Assembly: GCA_964606085.1 (NCBI GenBank)
Contig: CAZSFD010000006.1
Span: 35,059-99,058 of the forward strand
Direction of reading: 5' to 3'
Source: CAIQJJ01 sp964606085
Lineage (GTDB): Bacteria > Chloroflexota > Anaerolineae > Anaerolineales > UBA4823
Length of the DNA stretch: 64,000 nucleotides
Of this stretch, positions 51,001 to 58,742 are shown one piece after another. The notes below the pieces were generated by a model. It made no database searches, was not told the origin of the DNA, and saw only the letters and a program-made list of their open reading frames with translations. The translations under genes were made by a program, and so were the position numbers. Every line of letters starts with the position of its first letter. The first letter of the stretch is position 1.

Positions 51001-52059
51001 TGCGCGCTTACCCGCAATGGTGTTGCCAGAATAGCGACTGTTATGGATAAAACGCACCACAGTATCCACCCCCAACGCAAAGGCGGTGGGATAGGCTTCA
51101 TAGTAGCCGCGCCATTCGTCGAAATAGCCCAGGAAAAGCGCTAAAGCCATGAGCGGCAGCAGTGTGCAAAGCAACGCCTGGCGCAGGAAAAGGGGTTTTT
51201 CAGGCCAACGGTAAAACAGCAAACCGGCAATCAGCCCAAAAGTGAGCAGTCCACTGAAATTCCAGCCGCGCGTGAACAAATCAAGATTGTGCGCCAACTG
51301 AAATTCCACGAATGACCCCGGATTATGCCAGAAAACCAGCGTGATCAGCCCTTTGACGCCCAGGTAAATGGCGATCAGCCCGGCCAGCCAGCCGCCAAAC
51401 TGCCGCGGCGAGGCGCAGTACTGCCGCCCGGCCAGCGCAAACAGCGGAATCAGCAGCACGGCGGTCTCTTTGTTGAAACAGCAAAACACGAAGGCGACGA
51501 AAAAGACTCGCAGCCGCCCGGTTGCCAGCGCATACAGCGCCAGCGTGAACAGGAACAATTGCGCCGGGTCGTAGGGGAAAGACGTGTAACGGAAGAAGGC
51601 GGGTAAGCCCAGCAGCGCCCCGGCAGCCAGCAGAAAGCGGCGGAGCGGCGTATCTTGCAGTTTGTAAAGGTACAGCGTGTAATGGGCGGCGGTGTGGGCG
51701 AACCCGGCAAAACAGGCCAGCAGCAGCAGGGAGGCTGCCAGGTATTCATACGCTGCCGCCGGCTCCCAAACCAGCGCTTCAAATATGCCGCGTGGCCCAT
51801 CATGCTGCCATATCCAGCCAGATAACGATTCTTTGACGCCTGGCGGCGTGACCGCCGTGATGATGTGGATCGTGGTGGGCAGCAGCGTGCGGTAGACGAA
51901 GGGCTTGTAGGCCGTGCCATTGACCATATCGAGAAATTTGCTGCGGTAATACTGGTTCAGCCCCGAATGAACCCCCTCCACCGGGCGCACGAAGATGGCC
52001 AGCACCCACAGGCTGACGGCCAGCAAGCCCACGCCATAGGCCAGGCGTCTGGCGTTCAT
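50995..52059 (-). CDS. Multi-pass membrane protein, glycosyltransferase-like hydrophobic type
   Basis: The 354-aa protein has about nine membrane spans separated by short loops, including a Trp/Tyr-rich first loop (LNQYYRSKFLDMVNG, then FVYRTLLPTTIH). It recalls the DUF2029/polyprenyl-linked glycosyltransferase type, but the expected acidic residue pair in loop 1 is not clear, so the function is unknown. Its ATG overlaps the methyltransferase stop by four bases. Its last residues (GKRAG) and the stop come from a TCGACA-type repeat, so the natural C-terminus may have been cut or extended. Confidence 0.72.
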   Translation of the reverse strand: MNARRLAYGVGLLAVSLWVLAIFVRPVEGVHSGLNQYYRSKFLDMVNGTAYKPFVYRTLLPTTIHIITAVTPPGVKESLSGWIWQHDGPRGIFEALVWEPAAAYEYLAASLLLLACFAGFAHTAAHYTLYLYKLQDTPLRRFLLAAGALLGLPAFFRYTSFPYDPAQLFLFTLALYALATGRLRVFFVAFVFCCFNKETAVLLIPLFALAGRQYCASPRQFGGWLAGLIAIYLGVKGLITLVFWHNPGSFVEFQLAHNLDLFTRGWNFSGLLTFGLIAGLLFYRWPEKPLFLRQALLCTLLPLMALALFLGYFDEWRGYYEAYPTAFALGVDTVVRFIHNSRYSGNTIAGKRAG

Positions 52060-52943
52060 GCGGCCTCTGCCAGGCGGGTTTCGGCCAGGCGGATGTAGGC
52101 TTCGTCCACTTCGTAGCCTACGTAGCGCCGCCCGGCCTGCTTGGCCGCCAGGGCCGTGCTGCCGCTGCCCATGAACGGGTCAAGCACCACATCGCCAGAA
52201 AAGGTATACAACTGGATCAGCCGGGCGGGCAGTTCGAGCGGGAAGGGGGCCGGGTGGCCGACTTTCCTGGCCGATTCGGGATTCATCGTCCACACCGATT
52301 TCGTCCACTCCATAAACTGCTCTTTGGAAATGGTGTTTTCCTGCCCGGCGGCCTTTTCCCGGCCAAACGCCCCCTTGCAAAAGACGAGAATGTACTCGTG
52401 TGTGTCGCGCAGCACCGGGTTGGCCGCCGATTGCCAGCTCCCCCAGGCCATCGAAACGCCCGCCCCGGCGCCCTTCTGCCAGATGATCTCGCCGCGCATC
52501 AGGAAACCGATCTCGATCATCAACTGCGAAATGTAATCCGAAAGGGGAATGTAGGGCCGCCGCCCCAGGTTGGCCACGTTGACGCAGGCCCGCCCGCCGT
52601 GTACCAGCACGCGGTACGTTTCGGCAAAAACACGCCGCAGCAGGCCCAGGTACTCATCCAACGAAAGCTCCTCGTCATATTCCTTGGTCACGTTATACGG
52701 CGGCGAAGTGACCATCAGGTGTACACAGGCATCCGGCAGGGCATCCATCTGCTCGGCGCTGGCGTGGATGATGCGGTTTTCGCAGGCGGCGGGCAGAGGC
52801 GCATCTGGCCTGGTGCGCGGCGTTTCGCCGGGCAGACCATCGTAGAGCCGAGCGCTGTAGTATTGCGAGGCGTCGTGGCTGATGCGGCTGCTGGTGCCGA
52901 AGCTGCTGGTTTGGGTTTTTTTCTCGGGTTTGCTTCCTGACAT
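52056..52943 (-). CDS. Solitary DNA methyltransferase (beta class, SPPY type)
   Basis: The frame opens at 53042, but ATG 52943 gives 295 aa and avoids overlap with the next gene. The catalytic motif is TSPPYNVTKEY (about residue 80) and the AdoMet motif DPFMGSGSTALAAK follows near residue 255. This motif order defines the beta class. SPPY is typical for N4-cytosine or some N6-adenine enzymes. An FGREKAAG-type loop and the target-recognition region lie between. No restriction endonuclease gene is adjacent, so it is a solitary or regulatory enzyme. It is coupled to the membrane-protein gene at 50995. Confidence 0.92.
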   Translation of the reverse strand: MSGSKPEKKTQTSSFGTSSRISHDASQYYSARLYDGLPGETPRTRPDAPLPAACENRIIHASAEQMDALPDACVHLMVTSPPYNVTKEYDEELSLDEYLGLLRRVFAETYRVLVHGGRACVNVANLGRRPYIPLSDYISQLMIEIGFLMRGEIIWQKGAGAGVSMAWGSWQSAANPVLRDTHEYILVFCKGAFGREKAAGQENTISKEQFMEWTKSVWTMNPESARKVGHPAPFPLELPARLIQLYTFSGDVVLDPFMGSGSTALAAKQAGRRYVGYEVDEAYIRLAETRLAEAA

Positions 52944-52963
52944 CTTTGCCCTTGTCTGTGGCG

Positions 52964-53932
52964 CTATCGAAGGGTTGCGATGAAATCGCCAACCGCCTGC
53001 AAAAATTCGGCGGGCTTTTCCTCGTGCGGCACATGCCCGCATTCGGCGATCACCACCAACTGCGCGCCGGGTATTTCACCGGCCAGTTTGATGCTGTCTG
53101 CCGTTGGCACGATGCGGTCATCATCGCCGGTGATGACGAGGGTGGGCGGGGTTAATTCGTTCAGGCGTTCGGGCAGGTATAGCGGTTCGGCGGCCAGGGT
53201 GAACTGCCACAGGGCCACGTCCCAATTGTCGGCTTGCAATGGCAGCGTGTAGCCAGCCCAGATTTCATCGGTCAACTTCGATGGATCGTGCCAGGCCGAG
53301 CGGCCAAAATCCAGCCCGGTTTCCTGGAAGCGCCGCACCACCAGCAGCCCCAGGCGCTGCGCCTGCGGGGTGTGCAAAATCCAGTTGAGCGCGGCCGGGC
53401 GCGAACTGCTGGTGGTGTATATCGCCGGGTCTACCAAAATCAACGCCTGCACCCGGTCGGGGTGTTCAAGCGCCGTCAGCATCGAAACCGTGCCGCCGGC
53501 CGAGTTGCCCACCAAAATGGCCTGCTCTACCCCCAACGCATTCATCAGGCCAACGGTCAGCTTGGCCGAAAAGGCGGTGGTGTAGGGGTTTTCGCCCTCC
53601 CAGGTGAGCGGTCGTTCGGTCAGGCCAAAGGCGGGCCGGTCGAAGGCAATCACCGTGCCGATCTCGGCCAGCGGAGCGATGACCTCGCGCCAGCTATACA
53701 CGCTGGAAGCGAAGCCGTGCAGCAAGATGAACACCGGCTCACCCTGCCCGGCCTGCTTGTAATGCACCTGCACGCCTTCAATCTCGATGAAGCGGCTGTC
53801 GGGGTCGGCAAGCTCGGCAGGGGGGCGGGTGTTGGCGAGCGGGGGGATGGGGATGAGGAAGGGGCCGATGAGGAGGATGAGCAGCAGGACGGCCAGGAGG
53901 ACGAGGGTGATTTTGAGCAGTATTTTTATCAT
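52964..53932 (-). CDS. Alpha/beta hydrolase with N-terminal membrane anchor
   Basis: Start ATG 53932 gives 322 aa; a TATACT box (53944-53939) lies only six bases before it, so the mRNA would be leaderless. Residues 4-28 form a single membrane span, so the enzyme faces the outside or is tethered. The hydrolase core shows ILLHGFASSVYSWREV (oxyanion region), VGNSAGGTVSM (nucleophile elbow), TGDDDRIVP with the acid and CGHVPHEEKP with the His. The substrate is unknown. Family neighbours include proline iminopeptidases and haloalkane dehalogenases. Confidence 0.9.
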   Translation of the reverse strand: MIKILLKITLVLLAVLLLILLIGPFLIPIPPLANTRPPAELADPDSRFIEIEGVQVHYKQAGQGEPVFILLHGFASSVYSWREVIAPLAEIGTVIAFDRPAFGLTERPLTWEGENPYTTAFSAKLTVGLMNALGVEQAILVGNSAGGTVSMLTALEHPDRVQALILVDPAIYTTSSSRPAALNWILHTPQAQRLGLLVVRRFQETGLDFGRSAWHDPSKLTDEIWAGYTLPLQADNWDVALWQFTLAAEPLYLPERLNELTPPTLVITGDDDRIVPTADSIKLAGEIPGAQLVVIAECGHVPHEEKPAEFLQAVGDFIATLR

Positions 53933-53976
53933 GCGGAAAGTATACTCCGAGCGGGCACAAATTGCGGATTTGGCCC

Positions 53977-54094
53977 GCCCGGACATGAATGTCCGGGCTC
54001 GTGAGCAGCGCTGGATAAATCCAGCTTGACGCGTCGATAGCGGCGCAAAGCCCGATTGATCGGGCGCCGTTGATTAGCCCGGCGATTGATCGCC
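53977..54094. repeat. Cluster of four palindromes built on an ATnnAT core
   Basis: Four hyphenated palindromes occur in 118 bases: 53977-53998 (arms GCCCGGACAT, core GA), 54010-54025 (GCTGGATAAATCCAGC), 54050-54065 (GCCCGATTGATCGGGC) and 54081-54094 (GGCGATTGATCGCC). Arms differ but all close on AT-NN-AT. The last matches the elements at 8913-8978. Confidence 0.85.
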
Positions 54095-54111
54095 AGGCGG
54101 GAAATCGTGAC

Positions 54112-56016
54112 TCAATTCCCTGCCGAAACCTTCTCTCGTGTGACACTTCCCCCCACCGGCAGCAACACATGGAACGTACTCCCCGGGCATCTTTGCTCGT
54201 CACACCCGCTGCTTTCCACCCAAATGCGCCCCTGGTGCGCCTGCACAATGCCGCGCGCAATCGCCAGCCCCAGCCCCGGCCCGCCGCCCTTGAATGACAG
54301 CTTACCCGAAGAGTGCAGCGCCACTTTGCCGGTCTGATAAAACTTCTCGAAGATCAGCTCGTGGTAGGCCGGGTCTATGCCAATGCCGCTGTCTTGCACC
54401 AGCACTTCGATGCAGTCGCCCAGGCCCTTTTCCCAGCGATGATGGGCGTAAATGACGATGCGTCCGCCATCGGGGGTGAATTTGACGGCGTTGTAGATCA
54501 CGTTTTGGAAGACCTTGAGCAGCAACGATGAATCGCCGGTGATGCGCGGCAGCGTGTTCAGGTCTTTCTGTTCGATGGTGATCTGGCGGCTTTCGAGCGC
54601 CCCGCTGATGTCGGCGCACACGCGGCGGATGATGGCCGGCAGGCTGACCGGCTCAGCGTGCGGCGTCATCACCTGGTTTTCGATACGCGCCACATCGAGC
54701 ATACTGTTGACGATTTCGTGCAGGCGGTCGGTACCTGAAAGGACGCCGCGGATCGATTCGAGCAGGTGGCCCTGCGAGCGGATGGCGGGGTCGGCTTCGA
54801 GCATGGAGGTGTAGCCCTTCATCACCGTCAGCGGCGTGCGCAGCTCGTGGGCGGCCACGCTGATGAAGTCGGATTTGTGGCGATCCATGCGTTCGAGCGT
54901 TTCGAGGGCGTGCTTGAGTTCCTCGGTGCGCTGCTGTACCATGCCTTCGAGCTGCTGGTTGAAGCGGGTCAGTTCGTCGTAGAGTTCGGCGTTTTCGAGG
55001 GCGATGGCCGCTTGCAGGGCAAAGGTGGAGGCCAGCAGCGAGTCGTCTATGCTGAAGGCGGCGGTATCGCGGCGGGTGAGTGAGATCATGCCGATCACGT
55101 GGTCACGCGAGAACAGCGGCACGCCCATCCACGAACGGTTGAGCGGCAGCCACGAAACCTGCTGCCAGCCGCTGGTCTGTGTCACGTCGTCAATGATCAC
55201 CGGGCGGATGCCGGTGGCCACCTGGTTGTAGACATCGCCCTCGCGAATGGAAACGCGCAACTCACGGGCGCGGCGGTCATCGGGGAAGCCCTTTTGCGCC
55301 ACGATGCGCAGCGAGTCGCCTTCTTGCAGCATCAGCGAGCCGCGCTCGAAGGGCACCACCACCGCCAGTTGCGCCAAAATGCGCCCCGGCACCTCAGCCA
55401 GTTGCCTGGCCCCGGCCAGTTGCCGCCCGGCTTGCAGCAGGTTTTCGGCCACCCGGCGGCGTTCCTGCTCGGCCAGTTGCATGCGGGTGTTTTCGATGGC
55501 GGTGGCGGTCAGCGAAGCCAGCATTCTCGCCAGGCGCACTTCTTCAAGCGTAAAAGGCATAGTTTGCAGCGCACGGGCGAAGGTCAGCGTGCCCATGCCG
55601 CTGCCCAGGCCCTTGAGCGGCGCCACGATGTGCGATTCGGCGCTGGTATCTTGCAGGAGCATCACCGGTTCGCTCTCGCTATCCTCCACGTCAACCGGTT
55701 GTTCGGCGCGGCGGCCATTGAGCAATACCACCTGGTTGGTGCGAAAGGCCACACCGCCCAAGCCATTATTCCATGCCTTGTAATTTGTTTCCATCACCCC
55801 CACCACGCGCCCGTTGTCAAATTCAAACAGCACGCGCCGCCGGTTGGGGTCAATCAGGTGGATTTGCACCCGCTCGGCGCGCAACAGCAGGTTGGCTTGC
55901 TCCTTCACCTGCTGGCAAATGCGCAAGGTGTCGCTCGCCGTCAAAATCTGATGGATGGCGGTGTATACTTCGGCAAGCTGATCAAACCGGGGGGATGGGA
56001 GGGGCGTTTCGCTCAT
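54112..56016 (-). CDS. Double-GAF sensor histidine kinase
   Basis: ATG 56016 is preferred over the GTG at 56031; the protein has 634 aa. It carries two GAF domains (about residues 15-175 and 195-355), a coiled linker (EGMVQQRTEELKHALETLER), HisKA with AAHELRTPLTVMKGY (His near residue 389), and a HATPase_c domain (NVIYNAVKFTPDGG as N box, DSGIGID as G1, GGPGLGLAIARG as G2). It has no membrane segment. No response regulator adjoins it. The layout is like the kinase at 25290 but with GAF-GAF instead of GAF-PAS. Confidence 0.93.
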   Translation of the reverse strand: MSETPLPSPRFDQLAEVYTAIHQILTASDTLRICQQVKEQANLLLRAERVQIHLIDPNRRRVLFEFDNGRVVGVMETNYKAWNNGLGGVAFRTNQVVLLNGRRAEQPVDVEDSESEPVMLLQDTSAESHIVAPLKGLGSGMGTLTFARALQTMPFTLEEVRLARMLASLTATAIENTRMQLAEQERRRVAENLLQAGRQLAGARQLAEVPGRILAQLAVVVPFERGSLMLQEGDSLRIVAQKGFPDDRRARELRVSIREGDVYNQVATGIRPVIIDDVTQTSGWQQVSWLPLNRSWMGVPLFSRDHVIGMISLTRRDTAAFSIDDSLLASTFALQAAIALENAELYDELTRFNQQLEGMVQQRTEELKHALETLERMDRHKSDFISVAAHELRTPLTVMKGYTSMLEADPAIRSQGHLLESIRGVLSGTDRLHEIVNSMLDVARIENQVMTPHAEPVSLPAIIRRVCADISGALESRQITIEQKDLNTLPRITGDSSLLLKVFQNVIYNAVKFTPDGGRIVIYAHHRWEKGLGDCIEVLVQDSGIGIDPAYHELIFEKFYQTGKVALHSSGKLSFKGGGPGLGLAIARGIVQAHQGRIWVESSGCDEQRCPGSTFHVLLPVGGSVTREKVSAGN

Positions 56017-56094
56017 CGGTTCACCATACACGGTTATTTTAATTCTGATCCTTTCGACGCGCCAACGAAATCCGCATTAAGATAAATCTTGTTC

Positions 56095-56152
56095 GTTGAG
56101 CCTGTTGAAACCGTGCGTTTTGGCAAACTATCTGGTTTCGACAAGCTCAACC
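56095..56152. repeat. TCGACA-type repeat pair upstream of the DUF362 gene
   Basis: GTTGAGCCTGTTGAAACC (56095-56112) faces GGTTTCGACAAGCTCAACC (56134-56152), and a third truncated copy starts at 56163 (GGTTGAGCTTG). The truncated copy runs directly into the LacI-type operator. Confidence 0.85.
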
Positions 56153-56175
56153 AGCGGCGCGTTGGTTGAGCTTGT

Positions 56176-56202
56176 GTAAGCGCTTACGCCTTGCGGTATA
56201 AT
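56176..56202 (+). promoter_or_regulatory. LacI-family operator and -10 box of the DUF362 gene
   Basis: GTAAGCGCTTAC (56176-56187) is a perfect 12-bp palindrome with the GCGC centre of LacI/CcpA-type sites. TATAAT (56197-56202) follows nine bases later, so the operator covers the -35 region. The same core lies at the lacI-type gene (63054-63071). Confidence 0.75.
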
Positions 56203-56247
56203 CGCCCCTGTTATTGCTTACCCGTTTTCACCAGAAAGGATGTTCCC

Positions 56248-57411
56248 ATGCCCAGTATCGTTTATTATGGTTCCCCGCGCCAGGCGCACCTGAAAGCCAA
56301 CGAAACCCTGCCCGCCAAGCTCGACCTGATCCTCGACAAATTGCATATCCGCGAACGTGTCAAAGGCGAGCGTGTGGTCCTCAAGCTGCATACCGGCAAC
56401 AATATCGGCTATTCCACCATTCACCCGGTCTTCGTGCGCAAAGTGGTGCAGGCCATTAAAGATGGCGGCGGCCAGCCCTTTGTGGTGGATGTCAATTGGG
56501 ACGTGGCCGGCGCCGAAGAACGCGGCTACTCGCCTGAGGTGCTGGGCTGCCCGGTGTACCCTGCCGCCGGGCCAGATGAAAAATACATCTACACCCATCC
56601 CCGCACATTCCGCAACATCACCGAATGGCAGGTGGCCGGCTTCGTGCAAGATGCCAGCTTCATTGTCAATTTCGCCCACGCCAAAGGACATCCTTCCTGC
56701 GGTTACGGCGGGGCGATCAAAAACATCGCCCTCGGCTGCATGGGCGGCAAAACCCGCAGCGAAATGCACGACACGATGCAGTTCGACCCCTACTGGTTCG
56801 CCGACCGCTGCCCCGATGATGCCGTGCGCCAGCAGGTGATCGAATCCTGTCCTTTCGGCGCTTTGGTGCAAGATAAAGCCGACCCCAAGGGCGTTCACAT
56901 GCACTACGAACAGTGTAACCAATGCGGGCGCTGCCTGAAAGTGGCCCCCGAGGGCAGCCTGAAAATTTTGCCGAGTAACTTTTACGCCTTCCAGGAAGCC
57001 TGCGCCATCAGCGTGGATGTCACCCTCTCCACCTTTGCCCCTGGCAAGCAGGCGCACCTGTGCCTGGCCACGCACATGACGCCGCTGTGCGATTGCTTCG
57101 GCTTCACCAGCATGGCCATCCTGCCCGATACGGGCGTGTTCGGCTCCGATGACATCGTCGCCCTCGACCAGGCCGTGCTGGATATGACCGCCAAAACGCC
57201 CCTGCTCGAAGAAAACATCCCAACTGCCATGGAAGTGCATACCCGTCAGGGTCACCCGCTGCGCTGGCTGCACGGCCCGCTCAAAGACCCCTACCTGGCC
57301 CCGCAATATGCCGAAGCCCTCGGCCTGGGCAGCCGCCAATACGAGCTGGTAGATGTATTCCCGGTCGTCAAGCTCGAACGTTCCACGATGGATTACATCC
57401 AGGCCAGCTAA
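56248..57411 (+). CDS. DUF362 protein with one 4Fe-4S motif
   Basis: The frame opens at 56191, but ATG 56248 with AGAAAGGA upstream is best, giving 387 aa. The N-terminal two thirds are the DUF362 fold (KLHTGNNIGYSTIHPVFVRK, and FIVNFAHAKGHPSCGYGGAIKNIALGCMG, both partly quoted). The C-terminal part has a ferredoxin-like site in CNQCGRCLKVAPEGSLK and an isolated Cys in ESCPFGALV, giving C-x2-C-x2-C plus one remote Cys. DUF362 proteins are thought to work as electron carriers or Fe-S enzymes. The gene stands alone, behind a LacI-family operator, and ends at a bidirectional terminator. Confidence 0.88.
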   Translation: MPSIVYYGSPRQAHLKANETLPAKLDLILDKLHIRERVKGERVVLKLHTGNNIGYSTIHPVFVRKVVQAIKDGGGQPFVVDVNWDVAGAEERGYSPEVLGCPVYPAAGPDEKYIYTHPRTFRNITEWQVAGFVQDASFIVNFAHAKGHPSCGYGGAIKNIALGCMGGKTRSEMHDTMQFDPYWFADRCPDDAVRQQVIESCPFGALVQDKADPKGVHMHYEQCNQCGRCLKVAPEGSLKILPSNFYAFQEACAISVDVTLSTFAPGKQAHLCLATHMTPLCDCFGFTSMAILPDTGVFGSDDIVALDQAVLDMTAKTPLLEENIPTAMEVHTRQGHPLRWLHGPLKDPYLAPQYAEALGLGSRQYELVDVFPVVKLERSTMDYIQAS

Positions 57412-57430
57412 TCAGGTCGCTTTCATAAAA

Positions 57431-57466
57431 AGAAGCCGCCCACAAACTGCTTGTGGGCGGCTTCTT
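57431..57466. terminator. Bidirectional terminator between DUF362 and dCMP deaminase genes
   Basis: The 15-bp arms AGAAGCCGCCCACAA and TTGTGGGCGGCTTCTT pair around five bases. An A-run precedes and a T-rich run follows. Confidence 0.88.
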
Positions 57467-57468
57467 GC

Positions 57469-57900
57469 TTATTGCGAAGCCCCCTCGACCTGACAAATCG
57501 CTACCTGGGCGGCTTGCAGAAACGCCAGGGCATTCGGATCAGGCCGGTAAGCCAGGTGGTAGACCAGGCGCGTAATGCCGGCATTGATCAACGCTTTGGT
57601 GCAGTTGATACACGGCATGTGCGTCACGTAGCAGGTGGCATCGCGGGTGGAGATGCCATGCAGGGCGGCCTGGATGATGGCGTTCGTTTCGGCGTGGATG
57701 GTGCGCACGCAGTGGCCGTCCACCATCAGGTGGCCGGATTCGTCGCAGTGCGCCTGGCCGGTGGGCGAGCCGTTGAAGCCCGTGGTCAAGATGCGTTTCT
57801 CGCGTACCAGTACGCAGCCCACATAGGCGCGGTCACAGGTGGAGCGCTCAGAGACCGCATAGGCAATTTTCATGAAGTAGGAATCCCAATCGGGGCGCAT
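57469..57900 (-). CDS. Deoxycytidylate deaminase (ComEB-like)
   Basis: dCMP deaminase supplies dUMP for thymidylate synthesis. ATG 57900 has GAAGGG eight bases upstream and is preferred to 57906; the product has 143 aa. The zinc site is complete: HAETNAI (His and catalytic Glu near residue 72) and MPCINCTKALI with the two Cys. The family's DRAYVGCVLV and FNGSPTGQAHC motifs are present, the latter with an extra His/Cys pair for a second zinc ion as in other dCMP deaminases. The gene is coupled to the SRPBCC gene upstream by an overlap of the stop and start signals. Confidence 0.93.
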   Translation of the reverse strand: MRPDWDSYFMKIAYAVSERSTCDRAYVGCVLVREKRILTTGFNGSPTGQAHCDESGHLMVDGHCVRTIHAETNAIIQAALHGISTRDATCYVTHMPCINCTKALINAGITRLVYHLAYRPDPNALAFLQAAQVAICQVEGASQ

Positions 57901-57902
57901 GG

Positions 57903-58577
57903 TCATTTCCCTTCGGCGCGTTGTTTGATGCCGAGCAGCATCTTGCGTTCCATCAAAAATGCGCCCGGTTCGAGAAAGAGCCGCATGTAAAGCCAGTTTT
58001 GCGGCGTGGCGTTCCAATCGCCGCGCCAGCGTTCCACCAGGCGGGTGCTGGTTTCGTTGACGGGCGTCAGATACCAGGCCCAGGTGACGGCCAGATAGTC
58101 GCCGGGGTTCATGGTGGGGATGGCATCTGGGTCGAGGCGGGTATCGCCATGCAACACGAGCATCTTTTCCGGTTCGAGCAGGGCCACCGGGATGCCGAAA
58201 TTATCGGGCGAGAGCGGCACCTGGTCGCCCACTTTCAAACCCTGGTATTCCGGTAAGATTTGGCGGGCGTTGTGGATGTTCAGGCCCATCAGGTTTTCGA
58301 TCCAGGCGTAGCTGTAAAAGCCGCCGCGCCCCTGGCCGATCTGCACCAGCCACGGCCACACCTGGGCAACGGCGGCCTGAATGGTAATGGCGTGGGTGGC
58401 GTTGAGTTGGGGTTCGGGGATCAATTCATCGCCGGGGTAAACCCGTTTCAATTCGTCTTCCTGGCAGCCCCAGCGCAGGTGCCAGGGGCGCGCCAGCAGC
58501 GAATACGCGGCCACCAGCGCACCGCCCGCCGCGGCAATGCCGCCCAGTGTTGTCAAAAGTGATGGTTTCTTTGCCAT
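57903..58577 (-). CDS. SRPBCC-family protein with N-terminal membrane segment
   Basis: Residues 8-30 form a hydrophobic segment, followed by a START-like domain: HAITIQAAVAQVWPWLVQIGQ, RGGFYSYAWIENLMGL and WAWYLTPVNETSTRLVERWR are typical of the family. The protein has 224 aa, with GGAGG eight bases before the ATG. It binds an unknown hydrophobic ligand at the membrane. This is the third SRPBCC-type protein in the window (with 5812 and the front end of the cyclase at 16123). Confidence 0.85.
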   Translation of the reverse strand: MAKKPSLLTTLGGIAAAGGALVAAYSLLARPWHLRWGCQEDELKRVYPGDELIPEPQLNATHAITIQAAVAQVWPWLVQIGQGRGGFYSYAWIENLMGLNIHNARQILPEYQGLKVGDQVPLSPDNFGIPVALLEPEKMLVLHGDTRLDPDAIPTMNPGDYLAVTWAWYLTPVNETSTRLVERWRGDWNATPQNWLYMRLFLEPGAFLMERKMLLGIKQRAEGK

Positions 58578-58742
58578 AGCGACCTCCTCCAGATGTCTTA
58601 TTTTAACCGAGTCCCCGTTAATCTTATGCCACCATTGGGGGATTGATAATTTATGATAACTTTATGATGATTAAACAATCCCCGCCAGACGTGTGATGTA
58701 TACTCAGAACACGAGGAACGGGGTAGTCCCCCGTTGAATAGG

